Made by a program: the position numbers and the translations under genes. Shown one piece after another: positions 34,961-42,748 of a stretch of 64,000 bases of DNA. Origin of the DNA: Thermoprotei archaeon (GTDB lineage: Archaea; Thermoproteota; Thermoprotei; Thermoproteales; B15-G16); the NCBI GenBank assembly GCA_003649205.1, contig QMRC01000001.1, positions 140,767 to 204,766 of the forward strand, given 5' to 3'. Position 1 is the first letter of the stretch, and the number at the start of each line of letters is the position of its first letter. Under the pieces are notes generated by a model. The model was not told where the DNA came from, did not search any database, and saw only the letters and a list, made by a program, of their open reading frames with translations.

Positions 34961-35407
34961 GTGGGTGCTATCTTGAGTATTGAGTACGTGGAGATTTTGA
35001 AGAGGAGAGCACAGCAATTTGTTAAGTATGGTGATGTAGCTTTACAGAATGAGGACTATGACTTAGCATGCTTTATGTACCATCAAGCTAGTGAGCTATA
35101 CCTTAAAGCCATACTACTTAGATTAACAGGACATGTACCTCGATTACATTCGATTAGACAATTACTTGCTCTCTTAATCAAAATTCTCGAAGAGGTATTT
35201 CACCAGAGACTTAATGATATAATTGACTTACTGAGATACTTTACCTCACGTTATAGGAGCGAACTTAAGCTTCTCGATGAAGTTTACGTACAGGCTAGAT
35301 ATGCTCCTCGAAGATATTCAAGGGAGGAATGTGAGAGTTTAAGAGATTTATCTAGACACATACTTGAGGTGGTGAAGCTTATTGAAGAGAGACTTTCAAG
35401 CATCTGA
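34961..35407 (+). CDS. HEPN-domain protein, second HEPN/MNT pair
   Basis: A 148-residue helical HEPN protein with the family core DYDLACFMYHQASELYLKAILL (about 32-53) and a C-terminal YSREECESLRDLSRHILEVV helix. A TATA-like TTTTCATAAAAG about 25-35 bp upstream suggests a leaderless GTG 34961 start. It overlaps the nucleotidyltransferase gene by 26 bp. It is only distantly similar to the HEPN protein at 13 kb. Confidence 0.83.
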   Translation: MGAILSIEYVEILKRRAQQFVKYGDVALQNEDYDLACFMYHQASELYLKAILLRLTGHVPRLHSIRQLLALLIKILEEVFHQRLNDIIDLLRYFTSRYRSELKLLDEVYVQARYAPRRYSREECESLRDLSRHILEVVKLIEERLSSI

Positions 35408-35774
35408 AGAAGTATACCTTAGAATTAGAGCAGAGATGTTTCGTGAACTACTAAAGTGGAGGCACTACCTAAAGTACTTAATTGAAGCTAGTGAGAAGGT
35501 ACTTGGTGAGAATGCTGAGATCTATGTCTTCGGTAGTGCTATTGAGGGTAAGTTAACTGCTGATAGCGATGTTGATGTAGCTATCGTACTACCTCAAGTA
35601 CCTTCCTCTGGTGCTGAGAGAGCTAAGGTGATTGATAGGATCTTTAGGTATATGGAGGAGAGGGGTGTTCCTTGGTGGTATCCCTTCGAAATTCACTTAG
35701 TGACTAGAGAGGAAATGGAGGTATTGAAGAGAGGAGGAGCTAAATTCTACAACGCTAAAGAACTAGTCAAGTAG
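35382..35774 (+). CDS. MNT-type nucleotidyltransferase, second HEPN/MNT pair
   Basis: A 130-residue minimal nucleotidyltransferase with FGSAIEGKLTADSDVDVAIVL (GS-x10-DxD) and a third carboxylate in FEIHLVT. It begins at TTG 35382, with GAGGTGGTG upstream, inside the HEPN gene. It converges on glmS with 13 bp between. Predicted antitoxin or modifier of its HEPN partner. Confidence 0.83.
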   Translation: MKRDFQASEEVYLRIRAEMFRELLKWRHYLKYLIEASEKVLGENAEIYVFGSAIEGKLTADSDVDVAIVLPQVPSSGAERAKVIDRIFRYMEERGVPWWYPFEIHLVTREEMEVLKRGGAKFYNAKELVK

Positions 35775-35787
35775 ATGCATATTGCTA

Positions 35788-37617
35788 CTAGTGTGTGACT
35801 TTCTTCACTAGGTACCTGGGTGAGTCAATTGGTCTTCCTAGTAATTCTCCAAGTCTATACGATAGGAATTGTAGTGGTATTGCAAATGCTATTGGTGCTA
35901 TATGTCTTGTAGTTGGTGGGACGAGTAGTGTGGGTACACCTACCATACGTAGATTTTCATCGTGCTCAAACCCTACACTGATTACGGTAGCTCCCCTCTC
36001 CTTAGCTACTTTCATTAGAGGGTACGTAGCTTCTGCTGCTACCTTCTCGACGGGTACTATGAATATGGTGAAGAAGTTCTCACCTATGAGTACTATTGGT
36101 CCATGTTTGAACTCTCCTGCTTCAATACCTTCAGCGTGAATGTATGCTACTTCCTTGAGCTTAAGTGCTCCCTCTAGTGCTATTGGGTACGTAATTCCCC
36201 TAGATATGACGTATCCACTCCTACACTTTACTATTTTCTTAGCTGCTTCAGAAGCTACTGCATCAATGTTCTTCATGTGTTTGGTAAGTTCCAAAGCATA
36301 CTTCTTCAGCTCTTCAACTCTATTCCTGAACTCTGAGGCTGATAGCTCTCTCCTCTCCTTCGCTACTCTTAGAGCCACTATGTAGAGTACTGCCAGGGTA
36401 GAGGTAAAGGTCTTTGTTGCTGGTACAGCTAATTCAGGTCCTGCCGCTATTGGTAAGTACAGATTCGAGAGATTTGCTAATTTAGAACCTATGTAGTTTG
36501 TTATTCCAAGAATTGTTGCACCTCTAAGCTTTGCTTCGTATACTGACTTTATGACATCTGATGTCTCTCCTGACTGTGATATCGCTATCACGACAGTTCC
36601 TGGTCCTACATTCTCAACGTAGTATAGTGGGAATTCAGCAGCACTAACAACTATTGGACTTATCTTAGCTAGTTCAGAGAGATAGTATGAACCTACGAGT
36701 CCTGCATGGAGACTAGTACCGTCAGCAATTATGTATATGCTCTCAGCTTCTTGGAGTAGTCGAGAAGCAAATGTCAGGTACTTTTCCTGAATTGACGATA
36801 ATGTCCTCAGTAGAGCATACGGTATCTCATAGATTTCCCTAAGCATATGGTGTGGAAATCCATCAGTGTAAATATACTCCGCCTTTACTTCAAGTGGTTT
36901 AAATTCCTTCTCCAAAGGCCTCATCTCTTTTACATCCATGAAGCGTACACCATCTCTAGATAGAACAGCTAACTCACCACCCCTAAGTTCCGTAACTACG
37001 TCAGTAAAACCATGTAGAGAGCTCCTTGTTGAAGCTATAGCAATCAGATCTCTCGATAACCCAACATAGAGTTCCTGAAGAGAGGTGTAGGCAAGTATCG
37101 ATCTCGATTCAGCATGTAGAACTACAAAGCTAAAGAAACCTTCAAGTTTCCTAGCTACAGCAGCTACAGCTTCCTCTACACTTATACCCTCTTTCAACTC
37201 ATCCTCCAGCAAGTGAGCTATAACTTCGAAATCACAGCGAGAAACTACTCTATGCCCTTTCACAAACAATTCATCCCTTAACATCTCGTAGTTTGCTATA
37301 GCACCATCACCAACAACAGCAATCAAACATGAGCAATCAGCGTGTGGATGAGCGTTATCCACATGTGGTCTTCCATGTGTAGAGAACCTGGTATGACCAA
37401 TAGCTACATCACTTCGGCAAGAGGATAGGGCACGATCCCGATACACCTTATTGATATCACCAACACCCTTGCGTACCTCAATAATATGGTCTCTAAGGAA
37501 GGCTATACCAGCTGTATCTGAACCCCTAAATGCCATCCTCCTCAAACACTCAACAACGATACCAATGACGTCCGAACCCGATCTCGAAATCACACCACAT
37601 ACACCACCCACATCCAT
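35788..37617 (-). CDS. glmS: Glutamine-fructose-6-phosphate aminotransferase
   Basis: Makes glucosamine 6-phosphate from fructose 6-phosphate and glutamine. An N-terminal Ntn-type glutaminase domain (CGVISRSG, FRGSDTAGIAF, GHTRFSTHG) is followed by two SIS domains (DGTSLHAG, SQSGETSDV, the second with SRGITYPIALEGALKLKE). Normal length, about 609 residues. The catalytic Cys is not at position 2: the reading is ATG-GAT-GTG-GGT-GGT-GTA-TGT, so four to six residues precede it and must be removed, as with PurF-type propeptides. GTG 37611 with GAGGTG 6 nt upstream is an alternative start. It lies 13-20 bp after ptsI, suggesting co-transcription with enzyme I. Confidence 0.92.
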   Translation of the reverse strand: MDVGGVCGVISRSGSDVIGIVVECLRRMAFRGSDTAGIAFLRDHIIEVRKGVGDINKVYRDRALSSCRSDVAIGHTRFSTHGRPHVDNAHPHADCSCLIAVVGDGAIANYEMLRDELFVKGHRVVSRCDFEVIAHLLEDELKEGISVEEAVAAVARKLEGFFSFVVLHAESRSILAYTSLQELYVGLSRDLIAIASTRSSLHGFTDVVTELRGGELAVLSRDGVRFMDVKEMRPLEKEFKPLEVKAEYIYTDGFPHHMLREIYEIPYALLRTLSSIQEKYLTFASRLLQEAESIYIIADGTSLHAGLVGSYYLSELAKISPIVVSAAEFPLYYVENVGPGTVVIAISQSGETSDVIKSVYEAKLRGATILGITNYIGSKLANLSNLYLPIAAGPELAVPATKTFTSTLAVLYIVALRVAKERRELSASEFRNRVEELKKYALELTKHMKNIDAVASEAAKKIVKCRSGYVISRGITYPIALEGALKLKEVAYIHAEGIEAGEFKHGPIVLIGENFFTIFIVPVEKVAAEATYPLMKVAKERGATVISVGFEHDENLRMVGVPTLLVPPTTRHIAPIAFAIPLQFLSYRLGELLGRPIDSPRYLVKKVTH

Positions 37618-37633
37618 CACCTCATCAATTAAT

Positions 37634-39391
37634 TTACACCAGTAACTTTACACCGAAGTCCCTGAGCAACCTAGTAACAACCTCTCTAACCTCCTCCGGA
37701 GTAGAAGCTTCATCAATAAGCTCATCAATTATCGGCTTTATCTTTGAAACATTGAGTTTTCTAATCACGTACTTAGTCCTACCAACAAAGCTTGGTGATA
37801 CACTGAGCTTCCTAATACCAATGGATATCAGTATAGGTATGGCATAGACATTACTAGTCATCTCACCGCAGATCTCAACATCTAGGCCACACCTCCTAGC
37901 TCTCTCAACAACATCCCTAATTAACCTTAGAACAGCAGGATGAAGTTCACTATAGAGATGAGCTACGCGAGGATTCTCTCTATCTACAGCAAGAACGTAT
38001 TGCGTCAAGTCATTTGTACCCAAGCTTATAAACTCTATTGGTCCTGCTTTAACGAACCTATCAAGTAAGATGGCAGCAGCAGGTGTTTCAACCATTATAC
38101 CGAGCTTTGGTCTCGAATATCTCACACCTTTCTCTCGAAGTTCATTCTCAACCTCTTCCACGATCTTCATAAACTCCTTAACCTCGATAGGACTTGAAAC
38201 GAGAGGTAACATAATCCGTAATTTATCACCAACCCTAGCTGCGAGACGTAGAGTAGCTTCAATAAATGGCTTCAGCAACTCGTCCCTGTACTGAAGCAGA
38301 AGCCTAATACCACGAAGGCCAAGTTGAGGATTCGATTCAGGTGTTAACTGTAGGAACTTCACAGGTTTATCAGCACCAATATCAAGTGCACGAACTGTTA
38401 CCTCTCCATCAACTGAGTTCACTATCTCCTCAAGTACCTTCTCAATATCTTCAGCAGTTGGGGGAGAAGATCTACCCATGTAGACGAACTCCAGACGAAG
38501 TATACCAATACCTTCACCACCGTAAGACTTAAGCACCTTTGCCTCCTCAATAGAACCTACATTACAGAGGACATGGACTCTAATACCATCTCTAGTCACA
38601 GCTTCTTTAAGTGCTTCCTCCCTACATACCCTACTCAATTCTCTATACATCGCAATTACGTCACGATACCTCTCAAGAGTACTCTCTCTCGGATTAATTA
38701 TCAAGACACCATTTATGCAGTCAAGGATACATGTATAACCGTCACTCAATGTAGATACGTCGAGATCACTAACTATCAGGTACGGTATTCCATAGCTCCT
38801 AGCTAGTATAGCTACATGCGATGTTAAACCACCTTCTCTTGAGACAATACCACTGATACCACATCGAATTAGGTTCATAAAGTCTAGTGGTAGTATCTTA
38901 TCAGCAACAACAACCTTACCCCTCAGAAGCTTTACTTCCTTCTCGTAGACCCCCATCAAAATACCTATCAACCTTGTAGCTAGATCCTCCAAATCGTGAA
39001 CTCTAAGAGCAATAGTAGAGCTGCTAGCCTCCTTAAGCTGTTTAGCATATCTTTCAAATACATTCTTCACAGCTACCTCAGCCCTAATTCCTTCAGAGAG
39101 TATAAGCTCGGTAGCTTCAGCTACTAACGCTTCTAACATCATGACCTCAGCATCAAGTAGATCCTTTTCCTCCTCTGGTGCAGACTCCTTAAGCTTCTCA
39201 AGCTCCTCCATTAACCTCTTCTTCGCTCTCTCAAGTCTATCTACCTCAGCATTCACATCACGAACCTTCTCACTCTCAATAGCACCCTCCAAGACTACTT
39301 TCCGTTTAAGAACAGCAATAGCACTGTACGTCAAACCTGGTGAAGCTACTAATCCCCTATAGATCCTCTCCACATCAACACCTCCAAACAC
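37634..39391 (-). CDS. ptsI: PTS enzyme I (phosphoenolpyruvate-protein phosphotransferase)
   Basis: A 585-residue enzyme I, which takes phosphate from PEP and passes it to HPr. The HPr-binding helical domain lies near residues 40-130. The phosphorylated His192 is in GGLTSHVAILARSYGIP, and the C-terminal PEP-binding barrel has DIGADKP, ETPAAAILLDRF, SLGTNDLTQY and the catalytic Cys in EICGEMTS. Complete by all these motifs. It is divergent from EIIA and directly upstream of glmS. Enzyme I is rare in archaea. Confidence 0.95.
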   Translation of the reverse strand: MFGGVDVERIYRGLVASPGLTYSAIAVLKRKVVLEGAIESEKVRDVNAEVDRLERAKKRLMEELEKLKESAPEEEKDLLDAEVMMLEALVAEATELILSEGIRAEVAVKNVFERYAKQLKEASSSTIALRVHDLEDLATRLIGILMGVYEKEVKLLRGKVVVADKILPLDFMNLIRCGISGIVSREGGLTSHVAILARSYGIPYLIVSDLDVSTLSDGYTCILDCINGVLIINPRESTLERYRDVIAMYRELSRVCREEALKEAVTRDGIRVHVLCNVGSIEEAKVLKSYGGEGIGILRLEFVYMGRSSPPTAEDIEKVLEEIVNSVDGEVTVRALDIGADKPVKFLQLTPESNPQLGLRGIRLLLQYRDELLKPFIEATLRLAARVGDKLRIMLPLVSSPIEVKEFMKIVEEVENELREKGVRYSRPKLGIMVETPAAAILLDRFVKAGPIEFISLGTNDLTQYVLAVDRENPRVAHLYSELHPAVLRLIRDVVERARRCGLDVEICGEMTSNVYAIPILISIGIRKLSVSPSFVGRTKYVIRKLNVSKIKPIIDELIDEASTPEEVREVVTRLLRDFGVKLLV

Positions 39392-39421
39392 TGGAATTAC
39401 AATTGAGGTGGAGAACTCAGC

Positions 39422-39437
39422 GTCTCAATCATGAGAC
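39422..39437. promoter_or_regulatory. Inverted repeat between ptsI and EIIA, candidate operator
   Basis: GTCTCA-ATCA-TGAGAC, a perfect 6-bp inverted repeat with a 4-bp spacer in the 123-bp divergent region, about 30 bp upstream of ptsI. It could bind a dimeric regulator. No functional evidence. Confidence 0.35.
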
Positions 39438-39455
39438 AGTTACTCGAGTTAAAGT

Positions 39456-39468
39456 ACTTATTTATATT
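39456..39468 (+). promoter_or_regulatory. TATA box of the EIIA gene
   Basis: ACTTATTTATATT lies about 50-60 bp upstream of ATG 39515; transcription expected near 39490. Confidence 0.45.
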
Positions 39469-39514
39469 CACTTACACTTAACACCTCTCTGAAGTGTAGA
39501 CAAGGTGTTGAGTC

Positions 39515-39943
39515 ATGACCGGCGTAGTAATTGTATCACATGGTAGGTTTGTTGATGGGATACTCGACTCTGTAAGGATGCTCCTAGGCTCTGATGTACT
39601 GAATAAGGTCACTAGCGTCGTATTGACTGAAATGGATTCTGTTGAAGGGCTTGTACAGAGAGTTAAGGAAGCTATTGAGAAGGTAAGAGATGAAAATGGA
39701 GTACTTGTATTAGTTGATCTCTTTGGTGGTACACCATCGAGAGCAGCTGCCATGATAGTTATTGAGAACCCTAATGTTGAGGTAGTAGCTGGACTCAACT
39801 TACCAATGCTACTACAAGTCCTTCTAAATCTAGATAAACCTGCTAATGAACTTGCAAAGCTAGCTGTTGAAGCAGGTAGGGAAGGGATAATACATGTAAG
39901 CGAGAGAATTAGGGAACAAGTACTGAAGACTAAGGAGCAGTAA
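39515..39943 (+). CDS. PTS EIIA, mannose family
   Basis: A 142-residue EIIA-Man domain. The phosphorylated His9 is in VVIVSHGRF, followed by LVDLFGGTPSRAAAMI (about 67-82) and NLPMLLQVLL. It accepts phosphate from HPr and passes it to EIIB. It is a free-standing single domain, on the opposite strand from EIIB and EIICD but next to them. Own TATA box. Confidence 0.93.
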   Translation: MTGVVIVSHGRFVDGILDSVRMLLGSDVLNKVTSVVLTEMDSVEGLVQRVKEAIEKVRDENGVLVLVDLFGGTPSRAAAMIVIENPNVEVVAGLNLPMLLQVLLNLDKPANELAKLAVEAGREGIIHVSERIREQVLKTKEQ

Positions 39944-39955
39944 CCCACTAGGTAT

Positions 39956-40459
39956 CTAGGCCTTGACCAGACCTTTACTCTTTAGTAGCTCATAGAAGTC
40001 CTGAGCTTTTTCACTGGGAAGCATCTGGTACACTAATCTAATACCCATCCTCACCATCTCTTCAAAAGCCTTGACATCATCCATATCAACAGCAAAGCTC
40101 TTAACAACGAGAACCTTACCCTCTTTCCAAGCACTTTGCCCAACATTAACCCAATCTATACGTAGATTACTCTCTTTAATTAGCTTCAGACAGGTAGTTG
40201 CTTTAGCTACAATTATCATTATATTGCTCCTCTCGTCAAAATTTCGGTTTCGAATCTTCTCAATAGCTTCACTGACCTTTAGCACCTCAACCTTCGTATT
40301 TGGTGGTGCGAGTGCAATCTGAAGCTGCTTCAGTATAGGGTTTGAAGCTATAGTATCGTCAACGACCCAAATCTCATTTATGCCATATGCATTGACCCAA
40401 CCAACAGTAACCTGACCGTGGATGTACCTATCATCTATTCTTATCAACTTAATAGGCAT
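39956..40459 (-). CDS. PTS EIIB, mannose family
   Basis: A 167-residue EIIB of the mannose/sorbose family with phosphorylated His14 in RIDDRYIHGQVTVGW and WVVDD near residue 31. It transfers phosphate from EIIA to the sugar during transport by EIIC-EIID. It lies 102 bp downstream of the EIIC-EIID gene on the same strand, with a separate promoter-like region and a palindrome before it. It converges with EIIA. Confidence 0.94.
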   Translation of the reverse strand: MPIKLIRIDDRYIHGQVTVGWVNAYGINEIWVVDDTIASNPILKQLQIALAPPNTKVEVLKVSEAIEKIRNRNFDERSNIMIIVAKATTCLKLIKESNLRIDWVNVGQSAWKEGKVLVVKSFAVDMDDVKAFEEMVRMGIRLVYQMLPSEKAQDFYELLKSKGLVKA

Positions 40460-40476
40460 AGTAACTCAACTCCACG

Positions 40477-40488
40477 CTCTTTAAAGAG
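40477..40488. promoter_or_regulatory. 12-bp palindrome before EIIB, candidate operator
   Basis: CTCTTTAAAGAG is a perfect palindrome about 18-30 bp upstream of the EIIB start. It lies downstream of a minus-strand A-box (AAATTTTAATTCC, about 40503-40515), thus near the expected transcript start. Confidence 0.4.
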
Positions 40489-40561
40489 GTAGGAAGCGAG
40501 TAGGGGAATTAAAATTTAGGTTAAGTATTAAGGAAGGAAAAGATAAGGGGTTATAGGTGGC

Positions 40562-42307
40562 TTAGCCAGGTGCTAGGACGCCTATCAGTCCAAGTACGAA
40601 ACCAATTACGAAGTACAGCCCAAGTACCTTTATCGGTGAAATACCCTTCTTCATCAATGCAAATGCTCCTAGGAAGAATGCCAGTGGTATTAATCTAGGC
40701 ATTATCTTATCGATACACTCCTGTATTGATATTGCTGCACCCTTCATACCAACAATCTGTAATGGTACCTTAACATTTACGTAGGTTACACCTAAAGCAG
40801 CAATAACTGCAACTGCTAAAGCGGCTAGTGCTGTTCTGATAATCTCTATTCTACCTGTCCTTAGTATAGTTGCAATACTTAGGCCATACTTGTAACCGTA
40901 GTACAGTAGAAGCCAACCAACGATGAACACAACTGGTATCCAAAGTACTGCTGCTACAACTGGTCCTACGAAACCTGCAGTCATAGCTAGTGATGCACCT
41001 ATACCAAAGGCAATTGGTCTCCAGGTGAACCAGAAAATACCATCACCGAGACCAGCTAGTGGTCCCATGAGTGATGTCTTGATGCCACGAACGGTCTCCA
41101 TGTCTGCTCCACTCTCTTCTAGTGCAGCGTCTATACCTACGATCAGTGGTATCATAACTGGGTTTGTGTTGAAGAACTCATTGTGCATCTTCATCCAAGT
41201 CTTCAATTCATCCGGTGTCTTCCTCAGTTTCTTCTCTATGTGAGTCATGATGAAAGCGTAAGCTGAACCTTGCATTCTCTCGTAGTTCCAAGCCCATTGT
41301 GACGCAAAAGCAATCTTGAGAAATGTCTTCACTAAGTCCTTCTTAGTGAGAACACGCTGCCCTTCTGTAGGTGTGGCAGTAGTTGGTGCTGCAGCTCTAA
41401 TAGCCTCCCAAAGTTCTTTGCGCCAAACAAGGAATATTAGACCTGCAACCAGTAATGCAACACCTAAGATGGGTAGCTTTAGGTAGGCTATGAGGACGTA
41501 ACCTAGTATCAACCATGGAAGCATTTCACTAGTGTAGAGTAGCTTTAGCAACCAACCTAGACCAATAGCAGGCATTAACCAACCTGCGACGCCAAGTGCG
41601 GTGAAAATCTTCTTCACTATTGGTGTATTGACGAAGGTCCTCAACGTCTCCACTGCCTGTGGACTCATGCCCAATGCCGCAAATGCGACAACTGGGATCA
41701 GGTACGCTATAAACCACTGGAATGTACCTAGAGCAACTACTGGTCCAATAGCACTAATATTACCTGAATCAATGAGCCTATCAACTAGGTGTGAGTAACC
41801 AACACAACCCATTCTAGCTAAGACAACCTCTATGTACATAGCTAGTAGACCTATTGGAACTACCAGAGCTACTATGCTAGAGAGAGCTTCTGTCGTAACC
41901 TCAGTAATACCTAGGATCTTTGCAAACATCACTGCTACGATTGTTGCAACCCAAGCACAGGGTGCAGCAGCACCACCAATAGGGAAGACACCTAGGTACA
42001 CTAGCTCTAACATTGCTGATAGGACGAGAGCGACTTCAGGAATACCGAGTATGAATCCAGCGATAGTACCTATGAGGAGTGGTTCAGTGAATCCTAGTGG
42101 GTTAAAGCCAAGAAATGTATAGACAATTACTAGCAGCAATGCAGCAAGGCCAGCTAGCTGCAGTGGTGTGATTACGACACCAGCTTGCGTTGGTGATGGT
42201 AGGAATGTATTGAGTCCTAGAACTGGTTTAGCTAAGGCTAGTGTCAAGAGTATTAGGCAGAGGGTAGAGATGTATAGCTTACCATTAGTACGTATTTGCG
42301 CGATCAT
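40562..42307 (-). CDS. Fused PTS EIIC-EIID permease, mannose family
   Basis: A 581-residue membrane protein joining EIIC and EIID, which are normally separate genes. A hydrophobic N-terminal helix is followed by the EIIC part (about 45-300: TPLQLAGLAALL, GFNPLGFTEPL, LELVYLGVFPIGGAAAP). The EIID part (about 318-581) reads LVKTFLKIAFASQWAWNYERMQG, NPVMIPLIVGIDAALEE and GPLAGLGDGIFWFTWRP. It forms the sugar channel with EIIB as phosphoryl donor. Substrate probably mannose, glucosamine or another hexose (inference from the family and the neighbouring glmS). TATA box about 30 bp upstream, near-leaderless. Confidence 0.93.
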   Translation of the reverse strand: MIAQIRTNGKLYISTLCLILLTLALAKPVLGLNTFLPSPTQAGVVITPLQLAGLAALLLVIVYTFLGFNPLGFTEPLLIGTIAGFILGIPEVALVLSAMLELVYLGVFPIGGAAAPCAWVATIVAVMFAKILGITEVTTEALSSIVALVVPIGLLAMYIEVVLARMGCVGYSHLVDRLIDSGNISAIGPVVALGTFQWFIAYLIPVVAFAALGMSPQAVETLRTFVNTPIVKKIFTALGVAGWLMPAIGLGWLLKLLYTSEMLPWLILGYVLIAYLKLPILGVALLVAGLIFLVWRKELWEAIRAAAPTTATPTEGQRVLTKKDLVKTFLKIAFASQWAWNYERMQGSAYAFIMTHIEKKLRKTPDELKTWMKMHNEFFNTNPVMIPLIVGIDAALEESGADMETVRGIKTSLMGPLAGLGDGIFWFTWRPIAFGIGASLAMTAGFVGPVVAAVLWIPVVFIVGWLLLYYGYKYGLSIATILRTGRIEIIRTALAALAVAVIAALGVTYVNVKVPLQIVGMKGAAISIQECIDKIMPRLIPLAFFLGAFALMKKGISPIKVLGLYFVIGFVLGLIGVLAPG

Positions 42308-42330
42308 CGGGGGAAAAGTAGTAATATTGA

Positions 42331-42341
42331 CGTTTTTATAG
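42331..42341 (-). promoter_or_regulatory. TATA box of the EIIC-EIID/EIIB transcript
   Basis: The minus strand reads CTATAAAAACG, 24-34 bp before ATG 42307, so the mRNA would be leaderless or nearly so. The opposite-strand A-box for HPr (AAATAAATTTA, about 42370-42380) is in the same 123-bp region. Confidence 0.55.
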
Positions 42342-42430
42342 ATTTAATGATACTACCCTGTCAAGTGATGAAATAAATTTAGAGAGATAGGTAACCGTGT
42401 AAGTACTTGAGTACTAATTGAGGGGTCAGC

Positions 42431-42709
42431 ATGACTGTGGAAGCTAGTTTCAAGATCCTAAATAGGTTAGGTCTACATGCTAGGCCAGCTGCACTATTCG
42501 TTAAGACCTGTCGTAAATTTAAGTCGAAGATAGTGATCTTCAAGGGTGATAGAATGGCGGATGCAAAGAATATACTTCAAGTACTTGCACTTGATGTAAA
42601 CCAAGGAGATGAGATAAAGGTAGTTATTGAGGGTGAAGACGAGAAGGAAGCCTATATGGAGATAGAGAATCTTATCAAGAAGGTACTACCTGAGGTAGAT
42701 AGAGGATAG
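42431..42709 (+). CDS. ptsH: PTS phosphocarrier protein HPr
   Basis: A 92-residue HPr with phosphorylated His16 in NRLGLHARPAALFV and the second helix block RMADAKNILQVLALD. It carries phosphate from enzyme I to EIIA. The regulatory serine of Firmicute HPr (LKS) is Asn47 here (AKN), so HPr kinase control is not expected. GAGGGG lies 6-8 nt before ATG. It is divergent from EIIC-EIID. The ATPase gene follows 39 bp later. Confidence 0.95.
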   Translation: MTVEASFKILNRLGLHARPAALFVKTCRKFKSKIVIFKGDRMADAKNILQVLALDVNQGDEIKVVIEGEDEKEAYMEIENLIKKVLPEVDRG

Positions 42710-42748
42710 TGTTCAGTACTTGAAGAGTATTGCAGACATGAATCATAC

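Noticed and set aside
39478-39948. 156-codon minus-strand ORF opposite EIIA
   Set aside because: Antisense of a clear EIIA-Man gene; Ser/Thr-rich, with no motif.
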